The position numbers and the translations under genes are program-made. Shown in pieces: positions 34,662 through 46,340 of a stretch of DNA of 64,000 nt. Source of the stretch: Rutidosis leptorrhynchoides (lineage: Eukaryota > Streptophyta > Magnoliopsida > Asterales > Asteraceae); the NCBI RefSeq assembly GCF_046630445.1, contig NC_092334.1:106884501-106948500 (forward strand). Direction: 5' to 3'. Below the pieces are notes generated by a model, which worked only from the letters and a program-made list of their open reading frames with translations, ran no database searches and had not been told where the DNA came from. Position 1 is the stretch's first letter; each line of letters opens with the position of its first letter.

Positions 34662-35924
34662 ATAGTAGTACCTGTGATCAGGCTTTTTCATTTTACTTGA
34701 CATATTGTACTCCTTCTTCATCAAATTGACAATGATAATATAATATATGGTTGAATTTTTCTAGGAATATCTGTTGTATCTATCATACAGTAAACGATGC
34801 AATGGTATGTATTGAACTTTCGAATATTGCTATGGTATGTTGTAGGGAAACACTTAACCCTACATTATATATATGAATGTAAAGTAAGTCAGATTTGGCT
34901 CTGGTTATTGAGTCGACAGCAAGCGTCGATTTATTGGCGACTTGACTGACTCTTAGAGCCTAAAGTAAATATCAGACAGGATTTAAAAGCCATGGAAATT
35001 TTATTTTACATGGCGTCTCAATTTTATTTTTAATTATTTTTTTTTAAGGCCGGAGGTCCACTCGGAAGCAATCTCTCTATCCGTCGAATAGAGAGAGGGA
35101 TGACTTTCTCTACTTTTGAGAGTGTTTTTCACTCTGGGTGGAGAAATGACTTGTCTATATTCTCGGATAGGGGAAGGATTGTCTACATCTCACCTCCCCC
35201 TTGGTATTGGGTTTTGTTATTGTATTGTATTGTAAAGTAAGTCAGACTATTGGCACGAATGCCAAAATTAAGTAGACATTTGCGATACTGTATATTTTGC
35301 TCGGACAGGAAGGTTCAATATTCTAATGTCTCTAGATAATCAATAAGTCCAGATCTTTGTCGAAACATGGAACTAATAGAGAGCCAATTCTTGGTTTTGT
35401 ACTTTTTGTTGCTTAACCATTTACTTCTTGTGCATATTCTTTTCATCCATTCATTTTCAGTGCAGAGCTGACTATTTGTTCTTCGTAAAACAAAACTTTA
35501 AGGGATAGTGTTAACACCTCTTAGGCTAATGACTTGAACTGCAAAAGCCTTCTACCTGAGGAGTGAGCAAAATATGCAGTATCTTTAACCGATTTGCATA
35601 TAATTTTCAAGCATACAATTTCAAGTTATATTTATATGACCTAAAATCAGCTTTGCAACTTGCATAGTCTGATATGATTTTCATTTACTTGCAATTTTTA
35701 ATTTACAAGCTAAAAGTTGTTTGTCTGTAAATGTGAATCAGCTGATGGGAAAAGTGAATAAAGAGCGACTGGGAGAGTTTCTTGGGGAACTGCAGAGGAA
35801 GGAAGATACAAACGATAGGTACGTTGCAGCGTTGAAGGGGGAGACTTTAACCAGAAATCCATATGTAAGAATTCAACCTATCACTACTCCAACCACCACT
35901 CAACCTGGCAATGGAAAGAACTAG
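33315..35924 (+). CDS. Host gene: small single-pass membrane protein, unknown function (two exons)
   Basis: Exon 1 is 33315-33515 and exon 2 is 35742-35924. The donor GTCAGT follows CTT and the acceptor is AATCAG before CTGATG; the phase-0 junction gives 127 residues. A basic N-terminus (EKSSTWRWIVRQTRDSK) precedes one hydrophobic segment at about residues 24-46, then a hydrophilic tail with GKVNKERL, RKEDTNDRYVAALKGETLTR and PYVRIQP. Similar plant proteins of this size are known to me only as uncharacterised, and the tail is the conserved part. A second in-frame ATG at 33327 begins MEKSS and could be the true start. The intron of 2226 bp is filled with a hAT MITE, a (TA)n tract and a SINE. 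The donor is not the common GTAAGT, so the exact junction needs transcript support. Confidence 0.82.
33749..34479. mobile_element. hAT (Tip100-like) MITE in the intron
   Basis: The ends CAGTGGCGAAGCCAGG and CATAGGCGGAGCCACA (inverse of the right end) form imperfect terminal inverted repeats of the GGCGGAGCC type known from Tip100-like hAT elements. Flanking 8-bp repeats CTCCTAAC (33741-33748) and CTGCTAAC (34480-34487) differ at one base. It is 731 bp without coding capacity. Confidence 0.85.
34587..34655. repeat. (TA)n microsatellite in the intron
   Basis: About 34 TA units. Frames of Ile-Tyr repeats across it are artefacts. Confidence 0.95.
34894..35230 (+). mobile_element. SINE with the same tail as the 5S-headed element
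   Basis: It is flanked by the perfect 16-bp duplication TGTAAAGTAAGTCAGA (34878-34893 and 35231-35246). The body contains GGCCGGAGGTCCACTCGG and paired CTCTCTATCC/GAATAGAGAGAG arms. The tail from TTTTGAGAGTGTTTTTCACT to the T/G-rich end matches 31541-31661. The first 150 bp are a head I cannot assign to a tRNA. The element is in the same orientation as the gene and inside its intron. Confidence 0.82.
35742..35924 (+). CDS. Exon 2 of the small membrane protein gene
   Basis: It encodes LMGKVNKERLGEFLGELQ, then RKEDTNDRYVAALKGE and a short Thr/Gln-rich end, with stop TAG at 35922-35924. The charged helical character suggests a soluble tail beside the membrane anchor. Confidence 0.8.
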   Translation: MMGKVNKERLGEFLGELQRKEDTNDRYVAALKGETLTRNPYVRIQPITTPTTTQPGNGKN

Positions 35925-36941
35925 ACAAGATCCGCCTGTTAAGGATGACATCACTTTACCACAGTATGCTGTAATTTTGGAACTAAATGCATGTGGATGA
36001 AGATGAAATTGCAAAAAGATAAAAATTGTTGTTTTGTATCTGAAACAATGAATTGATGATTTTCCTGCTTGTGTAATTTATCATCCTTAATTGTTACCTC
36101 TTGCCTTCTCTGTGGATTTCCTTTTGTTTGGTAGTAATTAAGATCATGTTATTACTACTGATGTCGATAAATTCAACATTTAAATTGATGGATCCACCAT
36201 TGATGGGTTGTACTGTACAATTTATCAATGCATGAAGATGATGATTTGTCAATTTTGAAGTTGGATTTATCATTAGCCTTTTACTATCCTTGTGTATACA
36301 AGTTCAAATAGGTAATATTGCATCAGTGATTGCCCACTAGGTTTTTTATGCACTCCAGACAAGTCTAATAAGCATTTTTCAGGTAGCTTGTCACATAATA
36401 ACTTATGAACTTATGTTGTCATATTTTTAAACAAACGCAAGTACGAAACCCATATCCTTCTTAAGTAAGAAAATTAAAAAAAAAACATACCTGGTATAAA
36501 ATTACCTTGTTAAGAGATTCAACGGTATATTAGTAGTAGTTTATGTAATATTCCATTAACATTACTATGTATAAATATGATACAACTCATATGTTAGCTC
36601 AAACAAAATTGGGGTGAGATAGGTAGGGAAACCCAACCATACCGAAAATATAATTGACCAAAGTCGAAAGCCGAATAGCTAACCTAACTGAGAAAGCGAT
36701 ACCGGTTCTGGTATCGGTATTTTTGGTATAAAACCGAATGGAACCGAATTCGAGTTGTACCAAATTGTCTGTGTATATACATGGGGGCTTGGGTTTGGTT
36801 ATTTAAGTGCCTATCAACTTGATGATCAGACAGATGAATAGACAAAAATTGTTGAAGAGACTCTATCGGTTAGGTTCAGGCTCACATTTTTGCTCACCTT
36901 ATACAAAGTGAAGTCACCTAAGTTAGGTGACCTAACATATA
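35925..36941. other. 3' UTR and intergenic stretch
   Basis: The first 100-200 bp are probably the 3' UTR of the membrane protein gene. The rest is AT-rich with no open frame. A small perfect hairpin (CGATACC/GGTATCG) lies near 36695-36720. Nothing else was recognised. Confidence 0.5.
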
Positions 36942-36949
36942 CGGGTCAA

Positions 36950-37430
36950 CAAGGCCGTCTCAATGATTTTGAGAGCCGTATTCGAGATATAAAAATAGAC
37001 TCCTTCCTTATAGACATTACAAATTTAATACATATAATAATAAGATATTACTAAATTTATCAGTACAAATGAAGTTTCAAGCAAAGCGTAACATTATATT
37101 TTTTTCACAATAATTGTCAATTCATTACATTTAAACTATTCTTAAAGCAAAATATCTTTCTTAGCATTTTTAAAAGCAAAAATATCAGTCGGCTCTTTAT
37201 AGTCAATATTGCCTAAGATACCGTTCTCAATATTCCCTAAATTATCGTTCTCAGTTTGCTCTTTAACCCTTAACATGTAAATTAGCTAATTACAAATAAT
37301 TTTTTTATTTAAATAATATTACGCTACTGCATGCAAAACATGCATTATTATGTTTTAAAATTTTGGACCCCTATAAAATTGAGGGCCCTATTCGGTTGCA
37401 CAATATGCACATCTATCGGAGATGCCCCTG
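36950..37430. mobile_element. hAT-like MITE
   Basis: The ends CAAGGCCGTCTC and CAGGGGCATCTC (inverse of the right end) are imperfect inverted repeats. Flanking octamers CGGGTCAA (36942-36949) and TAGGTCAA (37431-37438) agree at six of eight positions. It has no coding capacity. Confidence 0.7.
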
Positions 37431-37487
37431 TAGGTCAATAGTAATAGTATTAACAACTAGCAAAACCCAAGAGGCCAAGATGGTATT

Positions 37488-39159
37488 TGATAATGCTAAA
37501 AACGAACACATATTTCATAGCATTATCCTTCAAGAAAGACAAGCTTTTAGTTGCAGTTGTTCTATTTACAAATGATATTCATTTAAATAATAAAAGGTGA
37601 AGACAAAAGACGGATTCGACGAATTGAAGAAGCAAATGACCAAAACGCTAAAAAAATACAAAGTACAATCCAAGAGGTTCAATTTATTGATGAGAAACGT
37701 CTAAAAGTTACAAGAGTACGAGCCGCAAAACGCAAAATACAAGATATTAAATTGTACGCAAGGACGTTCGAAAATCCGGAACCGGGACATGAACCAACTA
37801 TTAACGCGCGACATAACGGAGCTAAAATTACAAGTCAACAATGCACAAGAATATAATATAATATATAATTAATTATATAAAATTATATATATTATATTAT
37901 ATATTAAATAAATACGCGCAGCCCACGTTTTAGAATCATGTGTGAGCAGGAAAAGGCTGCCATGCTATCGCATGGCCTGGAGGCTTTAAAACCATGCGAT
38001 CGCATGGTTCACTGTAGCTGGCCACATCTATAAATTGAAGCGTTTTTCGGACGAAATAGACACACCTTTTTCTAATCTCTTACTCTTTCAATATATTTAT
38101 ATTTATATTTTAATTATAATTTTAATATTAAAGTTTAATAATAATAAGGTTATGGTAGCGAATGTTGTAGGTTTGTAAGTCGAAATTCTGTCCATGTAAC
38201 GCTACGCTATTAATACTCATTGTAAGTTATGTTCAACCTTTTTAAATTAATGTCTCGTAGCTAAGTTATAATTATGCTTATTTAAATCGAAATAATCGTA
38301 ATGTTGGACTAAATATTAAAGACGGGGTTATTGGGCTTTGTACCATAATTGGGGTTTGGACAAAAGACCGACACTTGTGGAAATTGGACTATGGGCTATT
38401 AATGGGCTTTATATTTGTTTAACTGAATGATAGTTCGTTAATTTAATATAGAGATTTACAATTTGACGTATCTATAAATAATCATATACACTCGATCTGA
38501 CACGATGGGCGGGATATTTATAAGTACTAATAGTTCATTTAACCGGACACGGAATGGATTAATAGTCAATGGACTCATTAAAACAGGGGTGGATTACATA
38601 CAAGGACACTTGGTGTAATTGTTAATAAAGTATTAAAACCTTGGATTGCATACATTCGATAACCTGGTGTAATCATTAACAATGTATTAAACCTTATTAC
38701 AGTTTAAGTCCCCAATTAGTTGAAATATTTGACTTCGGGTATAAGGATTATTTGACGAGGACACTCGCACTTTATATTTATGACTGATGGACTGTTATGG
38801 ACAAAAACCAGATGGACATATCGAATAATCCAGGACAAAGGACAATTAACCCATGGTAATAAACTAAAATCAACACGTCGAACATCATGAATACAGAAGT
38901 TTAAATAAGCATAATTCCTTTATTTTATATCTCATCGCACTTTTATTTATTGTCATTTTATTTATTGCACTTTTAATTTTCGTACTTTTAATTATCGCAT
39001 TTTTATTTATCGTCATTTACTTTACGCTTTAAATTAAGTCATTTGTATATTTAATATTTTACATTAGGTTTTAATTGTGACTTAAGACATAAAATCGACA
39101 AACCGGTCACTAAACGGTAAAAAAAACCCCTTTTTATAATAATAATAATAATAATACTA

Positions 39160-39238
<79 letters not shown>

Positions 39239-39458
39239 TAAAAATATAGCGTTAAACTTGGCTAGCTCCCTGCGGAATGAACCGGACTTACTAAAAACTA
39301 TACTACTCTACGATTAGGTACACTGCCTATAGTGTTGTAGCAAGGTTTGGGTATATCTACTCTATAAATAAATAAATAACTTGTGTAAAATTGTATCATA
39401 TTTAATAGTATTTCGCAATAAAAATATAACTATTTCGTATACATCTCGCAAAACATCA
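37488..39458 (+). repeat. Athila 5' LTR
   Basis: It runs TGATAATGCT to AACATCA and aligns with 48790-50914 but is clearly diverged from it. It carries paired CATGCGATCGCATG-type palindromes (37961, 37992) 22 bp ahead of a TATA box CTATAAATT (38029-38037), and a (TA)n tract at 39161-39235. Confidence 0.85.
39161..39235. repeat. (TA)n tract in the Athila 5' LTR
   Basis: About 37 TA units at the same place as the (TA)n tract in the solo LTR (50604-50688), so it is an inherited feature of the LTR. Confidence 0.95.
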
Positions 39459-39466
39459 AGTATTTT

Positions 39467-39479
39467 TGGCGCCGCTGCC
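39467..39479 (+). other. Athila primer-binding site
   Basis: TGGCGCCGCTGCC, 8 nt after the LTR edge, is the tRNA-Asp-type primer site usual for Athila. Confidence 0.85.
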
Positions 39480-40880
39480 GGAGAACTTCAACAACGCCGA
39501 AAGCGAAACGCTATTAAAAAAAATTAGTTTTTAAGGTATTTTTGTAAAAATATAATTTTATATAAGTTTTAAAATACAAAATATAAAAACATAAAAAAAG
39601 AAAAATATTTATATCTATATTTTTAAGTATTTAAAAAGTTTATATTTTTTTATCACTTTTGTTAAAAGTTTTTTTTTTAAAAAAAACTAATAAGTAATTT
39701 TTTTATAAGTTGTATTTAAATTAGTTTCTTTCTATAAATATAAATCAGAAAAAAAAAATATAATAGAATTCGGGCCTGGTACTGTAGAAGCCCAACATTC
39801 AGGCCTGGTATCCAACACCATGCGACCGCGTGGAAATATAACACTCAACTCATGCGATTGCATGAGTTGATGTGACAGGTCTGGTACCTTAGCTGATCCA
39901 ATTAGGGTTACGATTTAATAATTATAATTATAATTAATTAATTAAATTAGGGTTTTATATTTTGTTATTTAGTTTTAATTTTAGTTTTAATTTGTATTTT
40001 ATGTTTTAATATTATTATTAATTATATACATTAATACTTTTATAAAATAATAATATAAAAATTATATATTTATAAAAATTATATTTTTATAACTTTAAGT
40101 TTTATTTTTTTATTTTGTATCTTTTCATTCGTAATTTGTATTTTTATCGTTCGTAACTAGTTTTAAGATATAGTTTTTGCCGTAGTTATTTTTATTTCTA
40201 GATCTTTAGGCTATGCCGTAAAATTCCTTAAGTGCTTTTTCTTTAAACTAAGATTTAGGTGCTTTAGAATTTTGCGACGCCGTTTTAAGATTTTAGTACT
40301 TTTTAAGTTATTGCCGTTTTGGATATAGAATTCCTTTTAAGCTTTAATACCTTTAGACGCAAATTTTAATATTTAGTTTTTAGACTTTTGAGTTTCGACG
40401 CTTTACTTTCTTATTATTATTTTTCGACCTTTTATTTTTTGACGTTTTTCAACGCACTCTTTTTCTTTCTTATTTCTCGACGCTCTAGTTTTTAGGACAT
40501 AGAATTTTCTTTATCTTCTTTAAACTTCGACAAAAAATTATTTTAAGTGGTTAAATTGATAGACATCCAAAATTTTCTGATTCGTAGTAATAGTTGGATT
40601 TGTTAGTGGCGAGTTGTGAGCTTCCGATTTAAAGGGTCCTGGCTACCTGCTGCATCTATTGGCTATTCGAAACGTGGTCAAAATCAGAAAAGCCTATTAA
40701 TTTGATAACTTATATAATTTTTATCTTTATAACTAATAGGATATTCAGTGAGTGCACCGAGCAAAACGTTCACCACCTTTCATACGTTCACCACCTGTAA
40801 CTCGATCAAGACATCTAGCCAACATTGTCGCCGTTGATTTTTCTTTAGAATCGTCATCTAGTCGACCAAGTACTCCAATT
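39480..40880 (+). other. Athila leader before gag
   Basis: An AT-rich non-coding leader of about 1.4 kb. It contains a palindrome pair (39818-39833 and 39851-39866) like those in the LTR. No open frame was seen. A long leader is normal for Athila. Confidence 0.6.
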
Positions 40881-42560
40881 TAAATTTCCGATAATCCATT
40901 TTTTGAACCTAACCTCACAATTAAGAATCCGGAGGATATTCAGGGACAATTCAGAGATCCTGAACCATTAATCATTCCTCCTGAACCACAAATCACTCAT
41001 CCAGAGATTGTCGAGGAAGAAACCATTAAGTCAGAATCCTCTAGTGATTCAGATTCAACAATTTCAATCATGAAAAATCTGGAACCTCTAAGTATGGAAG
41101 ACCGAATGAGAGCTAAACGCACTGGCCAGGGTCATGCAATTACTCAACCAGACATTAATGCACCAGATTATGAAATTAAAGGACAAATCCTACACATGGT
41201 AACTAATTAATGCCAATTTAGTGGTGCGCCGAAGGAAGATCCAAACGGACATCTTCGAACCTTTAATAGGATCTGTACTCTATTTAAAATCCGAGAAGTG
41301 GAGGATGAACAGATATATCTCATGTTATTTCCCTGGACTTTAAATGGAGAAGCCAAATATTGGTTAGAATCGTTACCTGAAGGGGCGATTGATACATGGG
41401 ATGTCTTAGTTGAAAATTTTATTAAACAATTCTTTCCGGCATCTAAAGCCATAAGACTTCAAGGAGAAATTGTTACGTTCACACAGAAGCCAAATGAAAC
41501 TTTATATGAGGCATGGACAAGATTTGGAAAGTTGTTAAGAGGATGTCCGCAACATGGTTTAGACACTTATCAAATAGTACAAATATTCTACCAAGGATGC
41601 GACATTACTACACGAAAAGACATCGACATAGCAGCTGGTGGTTCCATTATGAAGAAAACCGTAACTGAAGCTTACAAAATTATTGATAACACTGCTTCCC
41701 ACTCACATGAGTGGCATCAAGAAAAAGACATCGTTAGATCATCTAAAGCGGCTAGAGCCGATTCTAGCCATGACTTTGATTCCATTTCCGCAAAGATAGA
41801 TGCTTTCGAGAGACGAATGGAAAATATGACTAAAGATATTCACGCAATACAAATTAGTTGTGAGCAGTGTGGAGGACCACATTTGACAAAACATTGTCTC
41901 AGTATTGAACAAACAATGGAACAAAGAGAAAATGTTTCATACATGAACCAAAGGCCTGAAAATAATTATCAAAGTAATTATCAACCGCCAAGACCAAACT
42001 ACAATCAGAATTATAACTGAAATGTTTCATACAACGACCAACAAGGTCCTAGCAATCAACAAGTATCTAATAATACTTACAACCAGCAAAGACCTATTTT
42101 TCCAAATAAACCACCACAAACCGATGATAAAAGACAAATCTAGAAGACATGATGTCAAAGCTAGTGGAATCTCAAACGCAGTTTTTCACATCTCAGAAAC
42201 AAACTAATGAACAAAATGCTCAAGCATTTAGAAATCAACAAGCTTCTATTTAAAATCTGGAACAAGAAGTAAGTAACCTAGCAAGGTTGATAGGTGAAAG
42301 AAAACTGGGGAGTCTACCCAGCGATACAAATGCTAACCCTCGGAATGAAACAGCTAAAGCCATTACCACAAGAAGTGGTATTACACTTAAACCACCTAAA
42401 ATTCCTGTAAATTCTGAGGACTCTATACCTACTACACAAGAACCACATTCTGATCAAGAAAAGGAAACAGAACTGGTAGTTGAAAAGGTTAATGAAGATA
42501 ACACAGTTAAGGCTAAACCTTATGTTAAACCATACCAACCACCACTTCCTTACCCGTGTT
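40880..42560 (+). pseudogene. Athila gag region (fossil)
   Basis: It contains LNGEAKYWLESLPEGAIDTW and EAWTRFGKLLRGCPQHG of the Athila gag domain and a CCHC-like CEQCGGPHLTKHC. A Gln/Asn/Pro-rich stretch then leads toward pol. Gag would form the particle shell. It is broken in several places. Confidence 0.82.
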
Positions 42561-42562
42561 AA

Positions 42563-43400
42563 ATGAGAAAAGAAAGACTTGAAGTCGAGCAATCCAAATT
42601 CTTGGATATGTTTAAACAAATAAATGTAAATCTTCCTTTCATTGATGTGATTTCAGGAATGCCTAGGTATGCCAAATTCTTGAAAGATCTAATCACAAAT
42701 AGAAAGAAAATGGAAGAACTCTCGGCTGTTACTATGAATGCTAATTGTTCTGTAGTGCTATTGAATAAACTACCAGAAAAACTCTCAGATCTAGGAAGTT
42801 TCACAATTCCATGTTTTCTGGGTAGTCTTAGTTCAATAGAAGCATTGGCAGATTTAGGTGCTAGTATAAATTTAATGCCGTATTCACTATACGCTAAACT
42901 AGACCTCGGAGAATTGAAACCAACATGAATAAGCATACAACTAGCCGATCGATCAATAAAATATCCTATAGGGATAATGGAGAATATGCTAGTTAAAGTT
43001 GGTACTTTAGTATTTCCAGTAGATTTTTTTATTCTGGACATGGAAGAAGATACTCGAGTTCCTCTAATATTAGGAAGACCATTCTTAAACACGGCTAAAG
43101 CAATAATAGATGTGTTTGGTAAGAAATTGACCCTAAGTATAGAGGACGAGAGTGTTACCTTTTCTGTTGATAGAGCCATGCAACAACCGCAATCTGCAGA
43201 TGATATATGTTATTATATTCAAACTATAGATTCACATGCAGAATTGTTAGAAGAATTTTCAGAATTACAAGGAATAGGAGAATGTTCTTTAGGAGAAGGA
43301 ACTGAACCAATTGATGAAGCTAAAATGTTAGCTACACTTATGGCTAATGAATACGAACCAACAACAGAAGAACTTTAAATGCTAAAAGAGGAAGACATAT
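42563..43400 (+). pseudogene. Athila protease region (fossil)
   Basis: The motif ADLGASINLMPYSLY is the Athila retropepsin active-site region (D-L/S-G-A), and VPLILGRPFLNTAKA is the conserved protease end. It is broken. Confidence 0.8.
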
Positions 43401-43439
43401 ATCGATACAAATCATCGATAGAAGAACCACCAACATTAG

Positions 43440-44577
43440 AGTTAAACCACTTCCAAACCATTTGGAATACGCTTATTTACATGGTGAATCTGAATTACCT
43501 GTAATAATATCATCTTCTCTTAAGGAAAATGAAATATCTCAACTCATTTCTGTGCTAAAAGCTCATAAACCAGCTATTGCATGGAAGATTCATGACATTA
43601 AAGGAATAAGTTCTTCGTATTGCACACATAAAATCCTTATGGAAGAAGGCCATAAAACATATGTGCAATGCCAATGAAGACTAAATCCTAATATGCAAGA
43701 TGTTGTTAATAAAAAAATTATTAAACTGCTAGATGCAAGTTTAATTTATCCAATCTCTGATAGTCCATGGGTAAGCCCAGTACAATGCGTACCTAAGAAG
43801 GGTGGCATGACTGTCATCACAAATGAAAAAAATGAGCTTATTTCTACTAGGACTGTAACAGGATGGCGTGTCTGTATTGATTATAGAAAATTAAATGACG
43901 CCACCAGAAAAGATCACTTTCCCTTACCTTTCATTGATCAAATGTTGGAAAGGTTAGCTGAAAACAGTTACTATTGTTTTCTTGACAGTTTCTCCTGATA
44001 CTTTCAAAATCCAATAGCACCCGAGGACCAAGAAAAAACCACGTTCACGTGCCCTTATGGTACTTTTGCTTACAAACGCATGCCATTTGGACTTTACAAC
44101 GCCCCTGCAACCTTTCAAAGGTGTATGATGGCGATTTTTCATGACATGATAGAAGAATGCATGGAAGTTTTCATGGATGACTTTTCAGTCTTCGGTGATA
44201 CTTTTGAAACATGTCTAGTTAATCTTGAACGAATGCTAATTAAATGCGAACAATCAAATCTAGTTCTTAATTGGGAGAAATGTCATTTCATGGTTAAAGA
44301 AGGCATCGTTCTTGGTCATAAAATTTCAAAGGAAGGAATTGAAGTGGATAGAGCGAAAGTAGATGTAATTGCTAAACTTCCACATCCCACCAATGTTAGA
44401 GGAGTTAGGAATTTTCTAGGGCAAGCCAGTTTTTACCGACGTTTCATAAAAGATTTTTCTAAAATTGCCACTCCTATGAATAAACTCCTTGAAAAGGATG
44501 CTACATTCATCTTTTCAGATGAATGCATCAAATCTTTTAATATTCTTAAAGAAAACTCACTAATGCGCCGATCATGA
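43440..44577 (+). pseudogene. Athila reverse transcriptase region (fossil)
   Basis: WVSPVQCVPKKGGMTV, RVCIDYRKLNDATRKDHFPL and FMDDFSVFGD are RT signatures, with the Athila-type insertion between the first two. It is broken. Confidence 0.85.
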
Positions 44578-45080
44578 TAACTTCAAATTGGAATCTACCA
44601 TTTGAACTTATGTGCGATGCAAGTGATTTTGCAATGGGAGCCGTTTTAGGACAAAGGATTGAAAAACGATTTCAACCTATTTATTACGCTAGTAAGACGT
44701 TACAAGGAGCACAAACGAATTACACAACTACTGAAAAAGAACTCCTTGCTATTGTCTTTGCTTTTGACAAATTTCGTTCATATCTCGTTCTAGCAAAAAC
44801 GGTGGTCTATAGTGACCATTCTGCTCTTAGATACCTATTTTCGAAACAAGATGTCAAATCACGATTAATTCGTTGGATCTTACTCTTACAAGAGTTCGAT
44901 ATTGAAATCCGAGACAAAGAGGGAGCAGAAAATCTCGCCGCTGATCATCTTTCTCGTCTTGAAAATCCCGAATTAGAAGTTTTAAATGAATCAGCCATAC
45001 AAGATAAATTTCCTGATGAATATCTTTTGAAGATCGATTATAATGAAATTTCATGGTTTGCAGACTATGAAAATACTTAG
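44577..45080 (+). pseudogene. Athila RNase H region (fossil)
   Basis: FELMCDASDFAMGAVLGQR, TEKELLAIVFA and VYSDHSALRYL are the RNase H motifs, and ADHLSRLE marks its end. Confidence 0.82.
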
Positions 45081-45103
45081 TATGTAGATTCCTTGAAAAA
45101 GGG

Positions 45104-46340
45104 TTGTCGTACCAAAAACGAAAGAAATTCTTTAGTGATATAAAACACTATTTTTGGGAAGATCCACATTTATTTAAAAGTTGTCCCGATGGAATAATAC
45201 GCCGATGTGTATTCGGAGATGAAGCTAGTCAAATCTTAAACCATTGTCACACAGGACCAACAGGAGGGCATTATGGGCCTCAACTTACAGCAAGAAAAGT
45301 CTACGATGCTGGATTTTATTGGCCTACAATTTTCAAAGACGCACACATTCTTTGTAAATCCTGTGATGCTTGTCAAAGGGCTGGAAAAATAAGTCAACGT
45401 GATGAAATGCCACAAAATGTCATTCAAGTATGTGAAGTATTTGACGTTTGGGGTATTGACTTTATGGGTCCATTTCCAAAATCTCATAATAATCTCTACA
45501 TTCTTGTTGCCATTGATTATGTATCTAAATGGACGGAAGCACAAGCTCTCCCAACTAATGATGCACGAGTTGTAGTCAACTTCTTAAAATGTCTTTTTGC
45601 TAGGTTCGGAACAACGAAAGCTTTAATAAGTGACCGGGGTACTCATTTTTGTAATAATCAACTTGAGAAAGTTCTCAAAAGATATGGAGTAACTCATAAA
45701 ATCTCAACTGCTTATCATCCACAAACAAGTGGACAAGTTGAAAATACCAACCGAGCATTAAAACGTATTCTAGAGAAAACCGTAGGATCAAATTCGAAGG
45801 AATGGTCCATGAAATTGGAGGATGCACTCTGGGCTTTTAGAACAGCCTACAAAACTCCAATTGGCACCACACCTTTTAGACTCGTTTACGAAAAAGCATG
45901 TCACCTTCCAGTAGAAATTGAGCACAAATCATTTTGGGCTTTGAAGACATGTAATCTTGATTTACATGAAGTCGGACGTTTACGGTTAAGTCAACTAAAC
46001 GAAATAGAAGAATTAAGACATGATGCATATAAAAATTCGTTAATCTATAAGGAAAGAACGAAGAAATGGCATGATAAAAGAATCAGAAGTTCAAAAGAAT
46101 TTAAAGAAGGAGACAGAGTTCTTCTTTTCAATTCACGATTCAAGCTATTTACTGGAAAATTGAAATCAAGATAGTCTGGACCATTCATAGTTAAAAGAGT
46201 TTTCCTGTACGGAACAGTAGAATTAATAAATTCAAATGGGGTTGAATTTAAAGTTAATGGTCACAGAGTTAAACATTACATAGATCATCCAATGGAAGTT
46301 GAAGATGAAGTTAATCACAATTTCAACACCACAGCTAACT
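45104..46340 (+). pseudogene. Athila integrase region (fossil)
   Basis: The zinc finger H-x-H...C-x2-C lies in [15 protein letters not shown] and [11 protein letters not shown]. Core motifs are [16 protein letters not shown] and the YHPQTSGQ.E region. The C-terminal part ends near KVNGHRVKHY. The longest open stretch is 356 codons. Confidence 0.85.

Noticed and set aside
34490-34729. Ile-Tyr repeat proteins
   Set aside because: They are translations of the (TA)n tract on both strands.
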